Positions 1-8,555 of a DNA stretch of 64,000 bases are shown piece after piece. A program made the translations under genes and the position numbers. Position 1 is the first letter of the stretch. Every line of letters begins with the position of its first letter. Source of the stretch: Furfurilactobacillus entadae. Lineage in GTDB: Bacteria > Bacillota > Bacilli > Lactobacillales > Lactobacillaceae. The DNA is taken from NCBI RefSeq assembly GCF_045862745.1, contig NZ_BQXN01000001.1, positions 124,001 through 188,000 of the forward strand. The letters run 5' to 3'. The notes below the pieces were generated by a model, which worked only from the letters and a program-made list of their open reading frames with translations, did not search any database and was not told the origin of the DNA.

Positions 1-114
1 CGTGCGTTAGAAGAAATTGAGGCTGGTGAAGTCACGATCGATCCTGATCACGAAGAAGACTTAGGGACAATGACACCACTACCAGAAGCGCCTAAAGCAC
101 CAGAAGCTGAGTAA
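1..114 (+). CDS. rpoZ: RNA polymerase omega subunit, C-terminal fragment
   Basis: The first 37 codons of the window read in frame to a TAA at 112-114. They give an acidic, proline-rich tail (RALEEIEAGEVTIDP... ending PKAPEAE). Omega subunits of lactobacilli end in this kind of acidic extension after the conserved EAL/EI helix. Omega helps assemble and stabilise the beta' subunit of RNA polymerase. In Firmicutes rpoZ normally sits directly upstream of priA; here priA starts 6 kb later because accessory genes intervene. The start lies outside the window. Identification rests on the tail and the synteny, so it is good but not certain. Confidence 0.8.
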   Translation, partial: RALEEIEAGEVTIDPDHEEDLGTMTPLPEAPKAPEAE

Positions 115-130
115 TAATTGAAAGAGGCAT

Positions 131-184
131 AATTGAAGCGACTAATTTTCCGAAGCTATTTTTGGAGAGTTAGTCGCTTTAATT
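131..184 (+). terminator. Rho-independent terminator of rpoZ operon
   Basis: A long inverted repeat pairs 131-145 with 170-184 (core AAGCGACTAA / TTAGTCGCTT, one G-T pair) around a 24-base loop. The 3' arm contains TTTAATTT. It lies 17 bases after the rpoZ stop and separates rpoZ from the accessory genes. Confidence 0.65.
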
Positions 185-247
185 TAGCTGTCATTGTGCC
201 GTTTTGGTAGGGCCCAATGGAACTAGGAGAATGGGAGGAGACACGAG

Positions 248-925
248 ATGAGTGACCGGTTCATTGATGAAATTTTTAAAAATCGGCAACTGGATGTGAG
301 TGCACTACAAACGTTTGGTTTTCATGAAAAGACGAAGGGTGAGCTCTTGTTGACGCAACCGTTAGCGCCACTGACATTGATCGTTACGTTAACGGTGACC
401 GCCGCTGGCCAGTTAACGGGGGTGTTGACTGATCCAGAAACGGCGACACCCTATGTGCTGCATGTGAGCGAATCACAGGGGCGTTACGTTGCGAAGGTTC
501 GGAAAGCGTATACCAGTTTATTGACCACCATTGCTGATCAGTGCAGTCACCCGCAGGTCTTTACCAGCCCACAAGCACAGGCAGTTATTGCGGCGTGTGC
601 TGATCAGTTTGATAGTCACCCTGAATTCTTATGGGCAAGAACGCCAAATAATGCGATTTTCCGCAAGGCCAGCAATCAAAAGTGGTTTGCGGCGCTGCTA
701 ACGGTCCCCAAAAATAAGGTTATCGGGACCGATTCGACACCTGTTGAACTGATTGATGTCCGTGTCCCAAGTGACCAACTAACGACCCTAGTGGACCACC
801 AGACGGTGTTTCCAGGTTACCACATGAACAAACAGCACTGGGTGACCGTGTTGCTGGATGGGTCAATGGCAACGGAGCGACTCTTGACGTTAATTGCCGC
901 CAGTTATGAATTAGCCGTTAAATAA
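248..925 (+). CDS. MmcQ/YjbR family DNA-binding-like protein with N-terminal extension
   Basis: This 225-residue soluble protein has no signal peptide. From about residue 125 to the end it resembles the MmcQ/YjbR (CyaY-like fold) family: a Lys/Trp-containing strand (KWFAALLTVPKNKV), a segment ending in the family hallmark PGYHMNKQHWVTVLLDG, and a closing helix LIAASYELAVK. Family members are usually about 110-120 residues and are annotated as putative DNA-binding proteins, though their true role is unsettled. The first about 100 residues are an extra domain I do not recognise. A GGAGGA ribosome site 8 bases before the ATG supports the start. It is transcribed alone, between the rpoZ terminator and the HAD gene. 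Family assignment is firm; function is unknown. Confidence 0.75.
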   Translation: MSDRFIDEIFKNRQLDVSALQTFGFHEKTKGELLLTQPLAPLTLIVTLTVTAAGQLTGVLTDPETATPYVLHVSESQGRYVAKVRKAYTSLLTTIADQCSHPQVFTSPQAQAVIAACADQFDSHPEFLWARTPNNAIFRKASNQKWFAALLTVPKNKVIGTDSTPVELIDVRVPSDQLTTLVDHQTVFPGYHMNKQHWVTVLLDGSMATERLLTLIAASYELAVK

Positions 926-1009
926 TAACGGGCGGCAAAGCGTCTCGGTGGCTTTTTCATGAGAATGCGCTATGCTTAATTAGTAGTCAATCGTGAAGGA
1001 GCTGAGGAT

Positions 1010-1843
1010 ATGGAAACAAAAGCAGTTGTATTCTTTGATCTTGATGGTACGTTATTTGATGACGATAAGCGGGTGCTACCTGAAAGCATCGCAGCCATTA
1101 AGGAAATGCAGGAAAATGACATTTTGCCAGTCATTGCCACGGGACGGAATATTTTTGAAATTCAGGATGTCTTGGACCAAACGGGCATTGATTCTGTCGT
1201 GAGCGCCAACGGGTCTTATGTCCAATACCAGGGTCAAAAGCTGTTTCAGGAGACCATCGACCCAGCACTGATTGCTGAATTCACAGCCTTTGCACAAAAG
1301 CAAGGCGACGTGGTGGCGTACTATAACAATGAAGGGTTCGCCGTTACGGGTTCGACACCAGACGTTGTGCGCAACTATCAGGCATTGCGGTTGGCTGTCA
1401 CGGTTGATCCAGATTACTACAAGACCCGGGCAATCAACTTTATGAATGTGTTTAACCACGATAAGGAAGATCTGTACAATGCCCAGTTTGCTGGTCAGTT
1501 AGCGTTGGTTCGTAATAACCGGGTATGTTTAGACACCATGAATAGCGGCATTACCAAACGAAGTGGTTTGGAACGCTTGCTAAAGGAAGCCGGGCTAGTG
1601 GGCGTACCCACCTATGCGTTTGGTGACCAACTGAATGACCTGGAGATGTTTGCTGGTGTTGATACCGCAATTGTGATGGGCAACGGGCACCCACGGGATA
1701 AGGCCGTGGCCGATTACATCACCACAACGAACACGACGGATGGCATTGTTAATGGCTTGCGGCATTACCACCTGATTGCGGCGCCCGAAGTTGCTAACCA
1801 GGCCACTACGGGGGCTTCACTGAAAATGGCTGAGGGAGAGTAG
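1010..1843 (+). CDS. Cof-type HAD-IIB family phosphatase
   Basis: This 277-residue cytoplasmic hydrolase carries the HAD signature. Motif I is FFDLDGTLFDD near residue 9, with the nucleophile and general-acid aspartates. Motif II is the Thr in VIATGRN (about 44). Motif III is the Lys in ITKRSGLERL (about 184). Motif IV is FGDQLNDLEMF (about 204). The large cap inserted between motifs II and III is typical of the Cof/YidA group, which dephosphorylates sugar phosphates or flavin/pyridoxal phosphates. The exact substrate cannot be read from sequence. The ribosome site GAAGGAG lies upstream of ATG 1010. The next gene follows its stop by four bases, so the two are probably co-transcribed. Confidence 0.88.
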   Translation: METKAVVFFDLDGTLFDDDKRVLPESIAAIKEMQENDILPVIATGRNIFEIQDVLDQTGIDSVVSANGSYVQYQGQKLFQETIDPALIAEFTAFAQKQGDVVAYYNNEGFAVTGSTPDVVRNYQALRLAVTVDPDYYKTRAINFMNVFNHDKEDLYNAQFAGQLALVRNNRVCLDTMNSGITKRSGLERLLKEAGLVGVPTYAFGDQLNDLEMFAGVDTAIVMGNGHPRDKAVADYITTTNTTDGIVNGLRHYHLIAAPEVANQATTGASLKMAEGE

Positions 1844-1847
1844 TTGC

Positions 1848-2357
1848 ATGAAATTAACAATTCCCACTGAAAACGGGTTTATTGACGAGCACCACGGGAA
1901 CCAGGCACAACCGGCGGATCGTTACGCTGGCTGGCCAGCTGTTTCAATTCCGATGACGTTTAGTGATGTGCCGGAAGATGCCAAAACACTGGCATGGACA
2001 TTAATTGATTTTGACGCGGTGCCGGTGTCTGGCTTTGCGTACATCCACTGGCTGGGCGCAAACTTACCGGCTGATCAGTTGAGTGTGCCGGCAGATGCCA
2101 GTCGACATGCGGATGGTCAGTTTATTCAAGGGCGCAACAGTACTGCTGGTCGAGTGGTGCACGCCACTGATCCGCTAACGACCCAGCGCTACGTTGGGCC
2201 GATGCCACCAAACGGTCCGCATGAATACCTCGTGACTGGTTACGCACTGGACACCACGTTACCGCTGACGGAAGGGTACTGGTTAAACGAGTTCCGCCGT
2301 GCCATTGACGGCCATGTGGTGGGTTACGCAACGGCCACGTTCTTAGCTAAACCATAA
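1848..2357 (+). CDS. YbhB/YbcL family PEBP (Raf kinase inhibitor-like) protein
   Basis: This 169-residue protein belongs to the phosphatidylethanolamine-binding protein superfamily, bacterial YbhB/YbcL branch. Visible landmarks are SIPMTFSDVPEDAKTLAW (strand ending in the ligand pocket), DFDAVPVSGFAYIHWLGANLP with the pocket Asp and His, and YVGPMPPNGPHEYLVTGYALD, matching the family's GPxPPxGxHxY motif. Bacterial members bind small anionic ligands; no enzymatic activity is established. There is no signal peptide, so it is predicted to be cytosolic. The ATG is four bases after the HAD stop, inside a GGGAGAG ribosome site context, which implies translational coupling. It ends at the strong bidirectional terminator shared with pgmB. 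Confidence 0.88.
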   Translation: MKLTIPTENGFIDEHHGNQAQPADRYAGWPAVSIPMTFSDVPEDAKTLAWTLIDFDAVPVSGFAYIHWLGANLPADQLSVPADASRHADGQFIQGRNSTAGRVVHATDPLTTQRYVGPMPPNGPHEYLVTGYALDTTLPLTEGYWLNEFRRAIDGHVVGYATATFLAKP

Positions 2358-2410
2358 TGACACCAAACAAAAAGACCAATCACTGTGATTGGTCTTTTTG
2401 TTTGGTGTCA
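2358..2410. terminator. Bidirectional terminator between PEBP gene and pgmB
   Basis: A near-perfect 25-base inverted repeat starts at the PEBP stop (TGACACCAAACAAAAAGACC and its complement). Both arms contain runs of T in their own reading direction, so it serves the convergent PEBP (plus) and pgmB (minus) transcripts. Confidence 0.9.
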
Positions 2411-2417
2411 TTAAAGC

Positions 2418-3098
2418 TTAAGCGTTCGCATCCATTTGTGCTTCGATGTTTGCTAGTGTAAGGGTACTTGTGTCGGCGAAAAGGACGTCAGCTTCGCTGA
2501 GTTCATCGCGGTCACCGATCCCGATGGATGTTTCATGGGCACCATTGATGCTGGCAACACCGGCTGCGGCATCTTCAACACCAGCACAGACGCGCGGATC
2601 CAGAGCTAAGATTTCAGCTCCCCGGGTGTAGATTTCGGGATCTGGTTTCCCCTTCGTCAGGGTTGCGGGATCAACGATCTTTTTGAAGTAATCGGCAAGA
2701 CCGATGTGGTCCAAGATAACGGGCGCGTTCTTAGAGGCAGAGGCCAGCGAAATTTGGTAACCATGCGCTAACAAATCATCCAAGAATTCTTTGATGCCAG
2801 GGAAGACATCGGCGGGGGTCATGTTTTTGATCAATTCAAGGTAGTTATCGTTTTTCTTGGTGGCGTAGGCAACCTTTTCTTCTGGCGTGTAGTCATTTTC
2901 CTTGCCACCAGCGGCTAAAATCATTTCCAAGGAGTCCATCCGTGAGACGCCTTTAAGGCCATTCGCTAGTTCCGTGGTCCACGTAACGCCCAGTTCATCG
3001 GCCAACTGGTGCCAGGCTTGGCCGTGGTACTTGGCAGTCCCGGTGATGACACCATCTAAATCAAAAATGAACCCCTTTAAATCTGCAAATGCGGTCAT
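2418..3098 (-). CDS. pgmB: Beta-phosphoglucomutase
   Basis: This 226-residue HAD enzyme converts beta-glucose 1-phosphate to glucose 6-phosphate through a beta-glucose 1,6-bisphosphate intermediate. It aligns along its length with lactococcal beta-PGM. It keeps the nucleophile/acid pair in FDLDGV (about residues 12-16), KYH of the cap hinge, the substrate-loop motif LKGVSRMDSL, ASASKNAP (phosphate-binding Ser), the Lys of KGKPDPEIY and the Mg-binding VEDAAAG. One deviation is a Gly where the usual motif has Asp just after GVIT. It starts 38 bases after the GH65 stop on the same strand with an AGGAGG site, so the pair forms an operon in which it consumes the phosphorylase product. Confidence is high. 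Confidence 0.93.
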   Translation of the reverse strand: MTAFADLKGFIFDLDGVITGTAKYHGQAWHQLADELGVTWTTELANGLKGVSRMDSLEMILAAGGKENDYTPEEKVAYATKKNDNYLELIKNMTPADVFPGIKEFLDDLLAHGYQISLASASKNAPVILDHIGLADYFKKIVDPATLTKGKPDPEIYTRGAEILALDPRVCAGVEDAAAGVASINGAHETSIGIGDRDELSEADVLFADTSTLTLANIEAQMDANA

Positions 3099-3136
3099 AA
3101 AAAATTGCCTCCTAAAATAATTGAATAAGTGACTGA

Positions 3137-5854
3137 TTACTTGTTTGAAAGCACTAGTGGCGTGTCTGGAACCACAGCATGCTCAGTGCCATTAACCGTT
3201 AGCGTTGCTGGTTTATCAACGGTGATCGTGATTTGATCATGGGTGAAAGTAAAGCCGTAGCGGACACCCTTGAACCGTTCGTGGAAAGCCAGCCGGTGCC
3301 ATGATTCCGGAAGGTGAGGATTAACACTAAGTTGGTTTTCAAATTCACTGACCCCGCCGTAGTTCCGGCATTCGAGCATTAACACGGCCCCCATAACACC
3401 TAAGTGGATCCCTTCAGCAGTGGTTCCACCCTGAATGTCGTAATAATCTGAACGAAGCGCCGTGTTGAAAAACGCAAACGACTGATCCATGTTGTTGTCG
3501 ATCAAACTCAGTTGAGAGTACACGATTCGTGACAAGGTGGAGCCGTGCGTTGTCCGGGCAAGGTAATACTCGATGTTTCGGGTGAGGTAGTGCTTTGGTA
3601 ATTTATAGCCAAGGGTCGTTAGGACGTTGGTGATGGTCCCAAAGCTGAGGTTATAAAACGCCATCAGGGCATCAGCTTGCTTAGCGACCTGGTAGGAATC
3701 TGGTGATTTACCCTCGGCCTTTAATAACCGGTCGATTCGGGAAATGTTGCCGTATTTCTTTTGGTACTTGTCAAAATCAAGGGTCGGTAGTTTGAAGTAC
3801 CCCTCAAATTGACCAATGATGCCATCGCGGTTAATGTCGAGGCTTAAATGATGAGCAACGTCATTGAACCGGTCGATATCGGCGTCACTAAGGCCAGTCT
3901 TGGCTAAAATAGCCGTCCAGATTGCTGGTTTGACCGTTTTTTTGATGTTCGCCAGGGTGGTAAACAGCCAGCTGACCATGATATTGGTGTAAGCGTTGTT
4001 TGTTAGGCCGGGCTCATCAGCGTTAGGATAATCCTCATGAAATTCATCGGGGCCCATCACGTTTCGAATGTCGTAGCGATCGGTTGCCGGGTTTTTAACG
4101 GCTTTACTAGACCAGAAGTGCGCGATTTCCAGTAGCATTTCTAAGCCGTATTGCTCCATAAATGCCTGGTCATCCGTGGTGTGGACGTAAAGCCAAACGT
4201 TGTAAGCAATGGCTAGAGAAACGTGGCGTTGCAAGCGGCTGTTATCGGGATCGAACTTACCGCTATCTGGATTGAAGTGAACCAGCTGTGATTGTTCATC
4301 ACCAGTTTGGGCAGACTGCCAGGGGTACATGGCGCCAGCGTAGCCCTCGGCCGTAGCACTTTCTTTCGCCGCCGCAAGTCTGTGATAGCGGTAGAGGAGT
4401 AATTGCTTGGTGAGGTCCGGCGTGTGCAACGTGTAAAACGGCAGAATGTACAGTTCGTCCCAGAAGACGTGGCCCCGGTAAGCTTCACCGTGGAGACCGC
4501 GGGCACCAACGGAGGCGTCAAGGTGGGGGTTACTGATTGGTGACGCAGAGACAAAGAGGTGGTAAATGTTGACCCGTGTCAGTTTTTGGGCGGTCAGGTC
4601 GCCGTCGATCTGAACGTCGCTATCAGCCCACGTTTTCTCCCAGAAGGCAGCATTACTGGTAACGATGTCACTGAACGAAACGGTGGCAAGTTCCTTTGTG
4701 ACCGCGTCATTCAAATCGGTGGCGGTCTCTAAGGTGGTGTTGATGGCGATGAGCTTTTCGACCACGTAGGTCGTTTCACTTTGAGCCTTAAACGAAAAGC
4801 TTTGTTCCACCACATCGTTATCGACACTTTCGGTCATGCGGGTGGTTGGCGTTAACTCTTGACTGGTCAGTTGTGAACCAATGGCAAACGCGATGTTCGA
4901 GGTCTTTGTTTCACCACCAAGAATGGCCGTTCGCCCATTAATGGTTGTTTCAGTGACGTCAAAGTGACGGTTTGCAAAGGCTTGGTACCGTTCAACGTTG
5001 GCATTCGTCACGCTCCCATCAATGCGGGAGAAGATGGTCACATCGCCCTCAAAGTTAAGCGGTGTGACCTCGTAGTGGATGGCAAACCGGTGCCACTCGT
5101 TCATGTCAGCGACCCGCTGTTCACAAAGCTTCAGTGAATGACCGGTGGGAAGTGACACGAGCATGGTGGTGGTTAGGACACCTGTATGTAAATCAAGTGA
5201 GCGGTAAATGTCCGCAATGTTTTCTTTTTTGATGGTAAACGGATCTTGATGATCAATGCTAAACGACAGGTATTGCGCGTTTGGCAGGTTAACAAGATCT
5301 TCATTAACGACGTCATGGCCGTTAATGGTCGTTGTTAACTGATTGTACAACCCAGCAACGTAGGTTCCCGGGTAGTTATCCGCGTCGGCGTTAGCGGCTA
5401 GGTAGGCGCCCCGAAGGCCGTAAAAACCGTTACCAATCGTTAGCATGGCTTCTTGCCCGTAGTTTCGTTTTGACGCGTATTCGCCGTAATAATCAAGGTG
5501 CCACTGATTATACTGCCGTTTGTGCTCAATGGCTTCTAAAAGACCGTCACGGTCGGCCGTTTCATGGCTAACAACCGGAATGTTAAGCATGTTTGATAGG
5601 GCCAGACCAAGATCGATTCGTTGGTGGTTGACCGCAATAATGGTGTCGGAAAAATCATAGGTGAGTGGATTTTCAATGATGGCCGCGTCAAAATCAATCC
5701 CGGCCAGCTTTTCACGAATCTTCTCCAAATTTTCACCAATTGGCACATCTGGATCACAAACAATCGTGATTGTCTTGGTTGAATTGGTCTTCGAATTTGG
5801 TTCATACGAAAGTTCAAACGCGTCATCTAAGACGCGGACGGAAAACGTACGCAT
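3137..5854 (-). CDS. Long GH65 family disaccharide phosphorylase (maltose phosphorylase-like)
   Basis: This 905-residue cytosolic enzyme is of glycoside hydrolase family 65. The canonical family region begins near residue 115 (WHLDYYGEYA...LTIGNGFYGLRGAY). It continues with HVFWDELYILPF, LLLYRYHRLAAAKESA, GAMYPWQSAQTGDEQ, the general-acid segment VMGPDEFHEDYPN (Glu about 604) and NNAYTNIMVSW. The phosphate-site loop is HGSTLSRI, and the beta-sandwich tail carries a WHRLAFHERFKGVRYGF-type motif. The family's inverting phosphorylases release beta-glucose 1-phosphate, matching pgmB just downstream. Two features differ from textbook maltose phosphorylase of about 750 residues: about 115 extra N-terminal residues, and an insertion between GPDEFH and NNAYTN. 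Maltose, trehalose, kojibiose or nigerose are all possible substrates. A GGGGAGG site supports the start. Confidence 0.85.
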   Translation of the reverse strand: MRTFSVRVLDDAFELSYEPNSKTNSTKTITIVCDPDVPIGENLEKIREKLAGIDFDAAIIENPLTYDFSDTIIAVNHQRIDLGLALSNMLNIPVVSHETADRDGLLEAIEHKRQYNQWHLDYYGEYASKRNYGQEAMLTIGNGFYGLRGAYLAANADADNYPGTYVAGLYNQLTTTINGHDVVNEDLVNLPNAQYLSFSIDHQDPFTIKKENIADIYRSLDLHTGVLTTTMLVSLPTGHSLKLCEQRVADMNEWHRFAIHYEVTPLNFEGDVTIFSRIDGSVTNANVERYQAFANRHFDVTETTINGRTAILGGETKTSNIAFAIGSQLTSQELTPTTRMTESVDNDVVEQSFSFKAQSETTYVVEKLIAINTTLETATDLNDAVTKELATVSFSDIVTSNAAFWEKTWADSDVQIDGDLTAQKLTRVNIYHLFVSASPISNPHLDASVGARGLHGEAYRGHVFWDELYILPFYTLHTPDLTKQLLLYRYHRLAAAKESATAEGYAGAMYPWQSAQTGDEQSQLVHFNPDSGKFDPDNSRLQRHVSLAIAYNVWLYVHTTDDQAFMEQYGLEMLLEIAHFWSSKAVKNPATDRYDIRNVMGPDEFHEDYPNADEPGLTNNAYTNIMVSWLFTTLANIKKTVKPAIWTAILAKTGLSDADIDRFNDVAHHLSLDINRDGIIGQFEGYFKLPTLDFDKYQKKYGNISRIDRLLKAEGKSPDSYQVAKQADALMAFYNLSFGTITNVLTTLGYKLPKHYLTRNIEYYLARTTHGSTLSRIVYSQLSLIDNNMDQSFAFFNTALRSDYYDIQGGTTAEGIHLGVMGAVLMLECRNYGGVSEFENQLSVNPHLPESWHRLAFHERFKGVRYGFTFTHDQITITVDKPATLTVNGTEHAVVPDTPLVLSNK

Positions 5855-5886
5855 AATGACTTACCTCCCCAAAAAAGTGATGATTC

Positions 5887-5898
5887 TGAAAGCATTCA
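5887..5898 (-). promoter_or_regulatory. Operator-like near-palindrome at the GH65 transcription start
   Basis: TGAAAGCATTCA (minus strand TGAATGCTTTCA) is a near-palindrome with a GC centre. It resembles half-degenerate cre/LacI-family sites, with three mismatches to the 14-base cre consensus. It sits just downstream of the predicted -10 box, about where transcription would begin, a natural repression position. This is an inference from spacing only. Confidence 0.4.
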
Positions 5899-5904
5899 TC
5901 TATT

Positions 5905-5933
5905 ATCGTAATTTTTATGGGCCAAGTTCTCAA
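5905..5933 (-). promoter_or_regulatory. Promoter of the GH65-pgmB operon
   Basis: On the minus strand a TTGAGA -35 box (5933-5928) and a TACGAT -10 box (5910-5905) are separated by 17 bases. The start codon lies about 50 bases further on. Confidence 0.55.
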
Positions 5934-5983
5934 CCTTAACGCCTTAAATTCGTCAAAAAAACGTTTGTTAGGTAAATTGAACA

Positions 5984-6000
5984 TTAGAAACGGCTTCTAA
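5984..6000. promoter_or_regulatory. LacI/GalR-type palindrome upstream of GH65 and priA
   Basis: TTAGAAACGGCTTCTAA has perfect TTAGAA/TTCTAA arms around a central CG, the shape of LacI/GalR-family operators. It lies about 130 bases upstream of the GH65 start and about 110 upstream of priA. No regulator gene is in the window. Function is inferred. Confidence 0.4.
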
Positions 6001-6110
6001 GCCGACAGGCCTTGCCAGGTCTGGTACAATTAATGAGATAGTCTATATAATGAAGAGACGTTTTTAATCGTAACCGCCACAAGTACTGTGGTATGAAAGG
6101 AGCTTAACGA

Positions 6111-8537
6111 ATGGCAACCATTGCAGAAGTTATTGTGGATGTCCCCACGATGCAAACAAACCGCCCGTACACGTATTTGGTCCCAGAAACACTGGTTGAT
6201 GCGGTTGAACCAGGCATGCGGGTGTCAGTGCCGTTCGGAAAGGGTGGTCGTGAAGTCGGCGGCATGGTCGTTGGGGTTCAGTCCACCGTTGACCAGGATG
6301 AGTCATTTGGTGGACCACTAAAACCACTTGCAAAGCTCTTGGATCTCGCACCTGTTTTAAACGCCGAATTGATGCAGTTAAGCGATTGGCTTGCGCAAAA
6401 AACGTTTGCGTTTCGAATTTCGACGCTCCAAACCATGCTACCAGCCGCCTTGAAGACCAAGAATCATAAACTACTGGTGGTGGATGGCGAGATCAGTGAA
6501 CCGACGCTTGCCGGTTTATTCGATGATCAAGGTCGGTTGGACTTTACAGAAGCGTCATTGACCCCGGAAGTGATCGATCAACTGGCCCAATTGCAACGGC
6601 AGGGGGTCCTTCACGCCGATTACCAGGTCGAAAATAAGGCCAAGGTTAAAACGGCCACGTGGGTGGTCAGTACGTTAACGCCAGCCCAGATTAATGAACA
6701 ATTAGCCCAAACGCGCGCGAACGCCCTGAAGCAACAGCGGGTTTTAGAACGGCTACGGGATTGTCAAACGCCACAGGCACTGCACGAATTACTTCAGGAT
6801 GAACGGTTAAGCCGGGCGGACTTTACGGCTGCCGTGAAGAAGGGCTGGGCAACGTTTACAGAACGGGAAGTTTACCGGGAACCATACGCGGCAAAAACGG
6901 TGCCACCAACCAGTCCGTTAACATTGCAGCCAGCGCAACAAACAGCCGTGACGGCCATAACCACTGCGGTAACGGCCGCCAAACCAACGACATTTTTACT
7001 GGAGGGTGTGACTGGCTCCGGGAAAACAGAAGTGTATTTGCAAAGCATCGCAGCGGCCCTGAAACAGGGGAAAACGGCGCTGATGCTGGTCCCAGAAATT
7101 GCCCTAACGCCGCAGATGGTCAACCGGGTTCGCGGTCGGTTTGGTCAACAGGTGGCAGTCTTACACAGTGGATTGAGTAAGGGTGAAAAGTACGATGAAT
7201 GGCGCCGAATCGAGCGGCACGAAGCCACGGTGGTGGTCGGCGCGCGGTCGGCGGCCTTTGCTCCGCTGACTAATCTCGGGCTGATCATCATGGATGAAGA
7301 GCATGAAACAAGCTATAAGCAGGATGACAATCCCAGGTACCACGCACGGGATGTTTTGGCATGGCGGGCGCAGTTTCATAACGCGCCGTTAGTGTTAGGA
7401 TCCGCGACGCCCTCGCTAGAAAGTCGCGCCCGCGCCGAACGGGGTGTCTACGAGCAGCTTGTTCTACCGGAACGGATCAACCACCAGCCCTTACCATCAA
7501 CGCAAATTATTGATATGCGTGATCAGCTCAAAGCCCACACGGAAAGTAACTTTTCCACTCAGATGTTAGCCGCATTGAAACAGCGGTTAGAGCGGGGGGA
7601 GCAGAGCGTCCTGATGTTGAATCGCCGCGGTTTTTCTTCCTTTGTTATGTGTCGTGACTGTGGTTTTGTGTTGAAATGTCCAAACTGTGACATTTCGCTG
7701 GTCCTTCATATGGATACCCACGCGATGAAATGTCACTATTGTGGCCACGAAGAAGCGATTCCACGGATTTGTCCAAACTGTCATAGTCACCGGATCAGTT
7801 ACTACGGCTCCGGGACAGAAAAGGTGGCCGCAGAGCTAACCACGCTGTTGCCAGACGCCCGGATCATCCGGATGGATGTGGATACGACCCGCCGAAAGGG
7901 CATGCATGAAATGCTGCTAACGGCGTTCGGCAACCATGAAGCGGATATTTTACTGGGCACGCAAATGATTGCCAAGGGTCTGGATTATCCTGATGTGACC
8001 CTGGTGGGCGTTCTAAATGCGGATACTGCATTAGGCCTCCCAGATTTTCGTGCGAGTGAACGCACCTTTCAATTGCTCACACAGGTTAGTGGTCGGGCCG
8101 GCCGGGCAGATAAACCAGGTGAGGTCTTGATTCAAACGTTTAATCCGGACCACTACGCCATTCAGTTGGCGAAGTCACAAGACTACGAACGGTTTTTCCG
8201 GGTTGAGATGGGAATTCGGCACATGGGCAATTACCCGCCGTATTTTTATACCGTGCTCATTACTGCCAGTGATCAGGATGAAAATGTTGCTGCCAAGAAG
8301 ATGTTTGCGCTTCATGAACAGTTGGCCAAGCAGTTAGCGCCAGAGACAATTATCTTAGGCCCAACGCCCCGTTCCATTGCCCGGGTGAATAACCGGTATT
8401 ACTATCAAATTGTGCTGAAGTATAAACGGGAACCAGGACTTCAACAGGTCCTGGCACAGATCCTGGATGACGCACAGCGTGAACAACGGCACGGGTTACA
8501 AATTACGATTGATATGGAACCCCAAAGTTTTATTTAA
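6111..8537 (+). CDS. priA: Primosomal protein N' (replication restart helicase PriA)
   Basis: PriA, 808 residues, is the 3'-to-5' DNA helicase that recognises stalled forks and reloads the replicative helicase. An N-terminal 3'-DNA-binding domain (about 1-105, with RPYTYLVPETL and VSVPFGKGGREVGG) is followed by the helicase core. Walker A is GVTGSGKTEVYL (about 299), Walker B is IIMDEEHETSYKQ (about 392), and motif III is LGSATPSLES. Four CxxC pairs at about 513-560 (CRDC, CPNC, CHYC, CPNC) bind two zinc ions. Motifs V and VI include GTQMIAKGLDYPDVTLVG and QVSGRAGRADKPG. Length and motifs are normal for the family. A GAAAGGAGC ribosome site precedes the ATG. fmt follows after 18 bases, starting the priA-to-thiN series. 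Confidence 0.97.
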   Translation: MATIAEVIVDVPTMQTNRPYTYLVPETLVDAVEPGMRVSVPFGKGGREVGGMVVGVQSTVDQDESFGGPLKPLAKLLDLAPVLNAELMQLSDWLAQKTFAFRISTLQTMLPAALKTKNHKLLVVDGEISEPTLAGLFDDQGRLDFTEASLTPEVIDQLAQLQRQGVLHADYQVENKAKVKTATWVVSTLTPAQINEQLAQTRANALKQQRVLERLRDCQTPQALHELLQDERLSRADFTAAVKKGWATFTEREVYREPYAAKTVPPTSPLTLQPAQQTAVTAITTAVTAAKPTTFLLEGVTGSGKTEVYLQSIAAALKQGKTALMLVPEIALTPQMVNRVRGRFGQQVAVLHSGLSKGEKYDEWRRIERHEATVVVGARSAAFAPLTNLGLIIMDEEHETSYKQDDNPRYHARDVLAWRAQFHNAPLVLGSATPSLESRARAERGVYEQLVLPERINHQPLPSTQIIDMRDQLKAHTESNFSTQMLAALKQRLERGEQSVLMLNRRGFSSFVMCRDCGFVLKCPNCDISLVLHMDTHAMKCHYCGHEEAIPRICPNCHSHRISYYGSGTEKVAAELTTLLPDARIIRMDVDTTRRKGMHEMLLTAFGNHEADILLGTQMIAKGLDYPDVTLVGVLNADTALGLPDFRASERTFQLLTQVSGRAGRADKPGEVLIQTFNPDHYAIQLAKSQDYERFFRVEMGIRHMGNYPPYFYTVLITASDQDENVAAKKMFALHEQLAKQLAPETIILGPTPRSIARVNNRYYYQIVLKYKREPGLQQVLAQILDDAQREQRHGLQITIDMEPQSFI

Positions 8538-8555
8538 AGATGAGGAAAGTTAACG

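Noticed and set aside
926..1009. Possible terminator after the MmcQ/YjbR gene (AAAGC...GCTTTTT)
   Set aside because: Only five base pairs with a nine-base loop; too weak to support.
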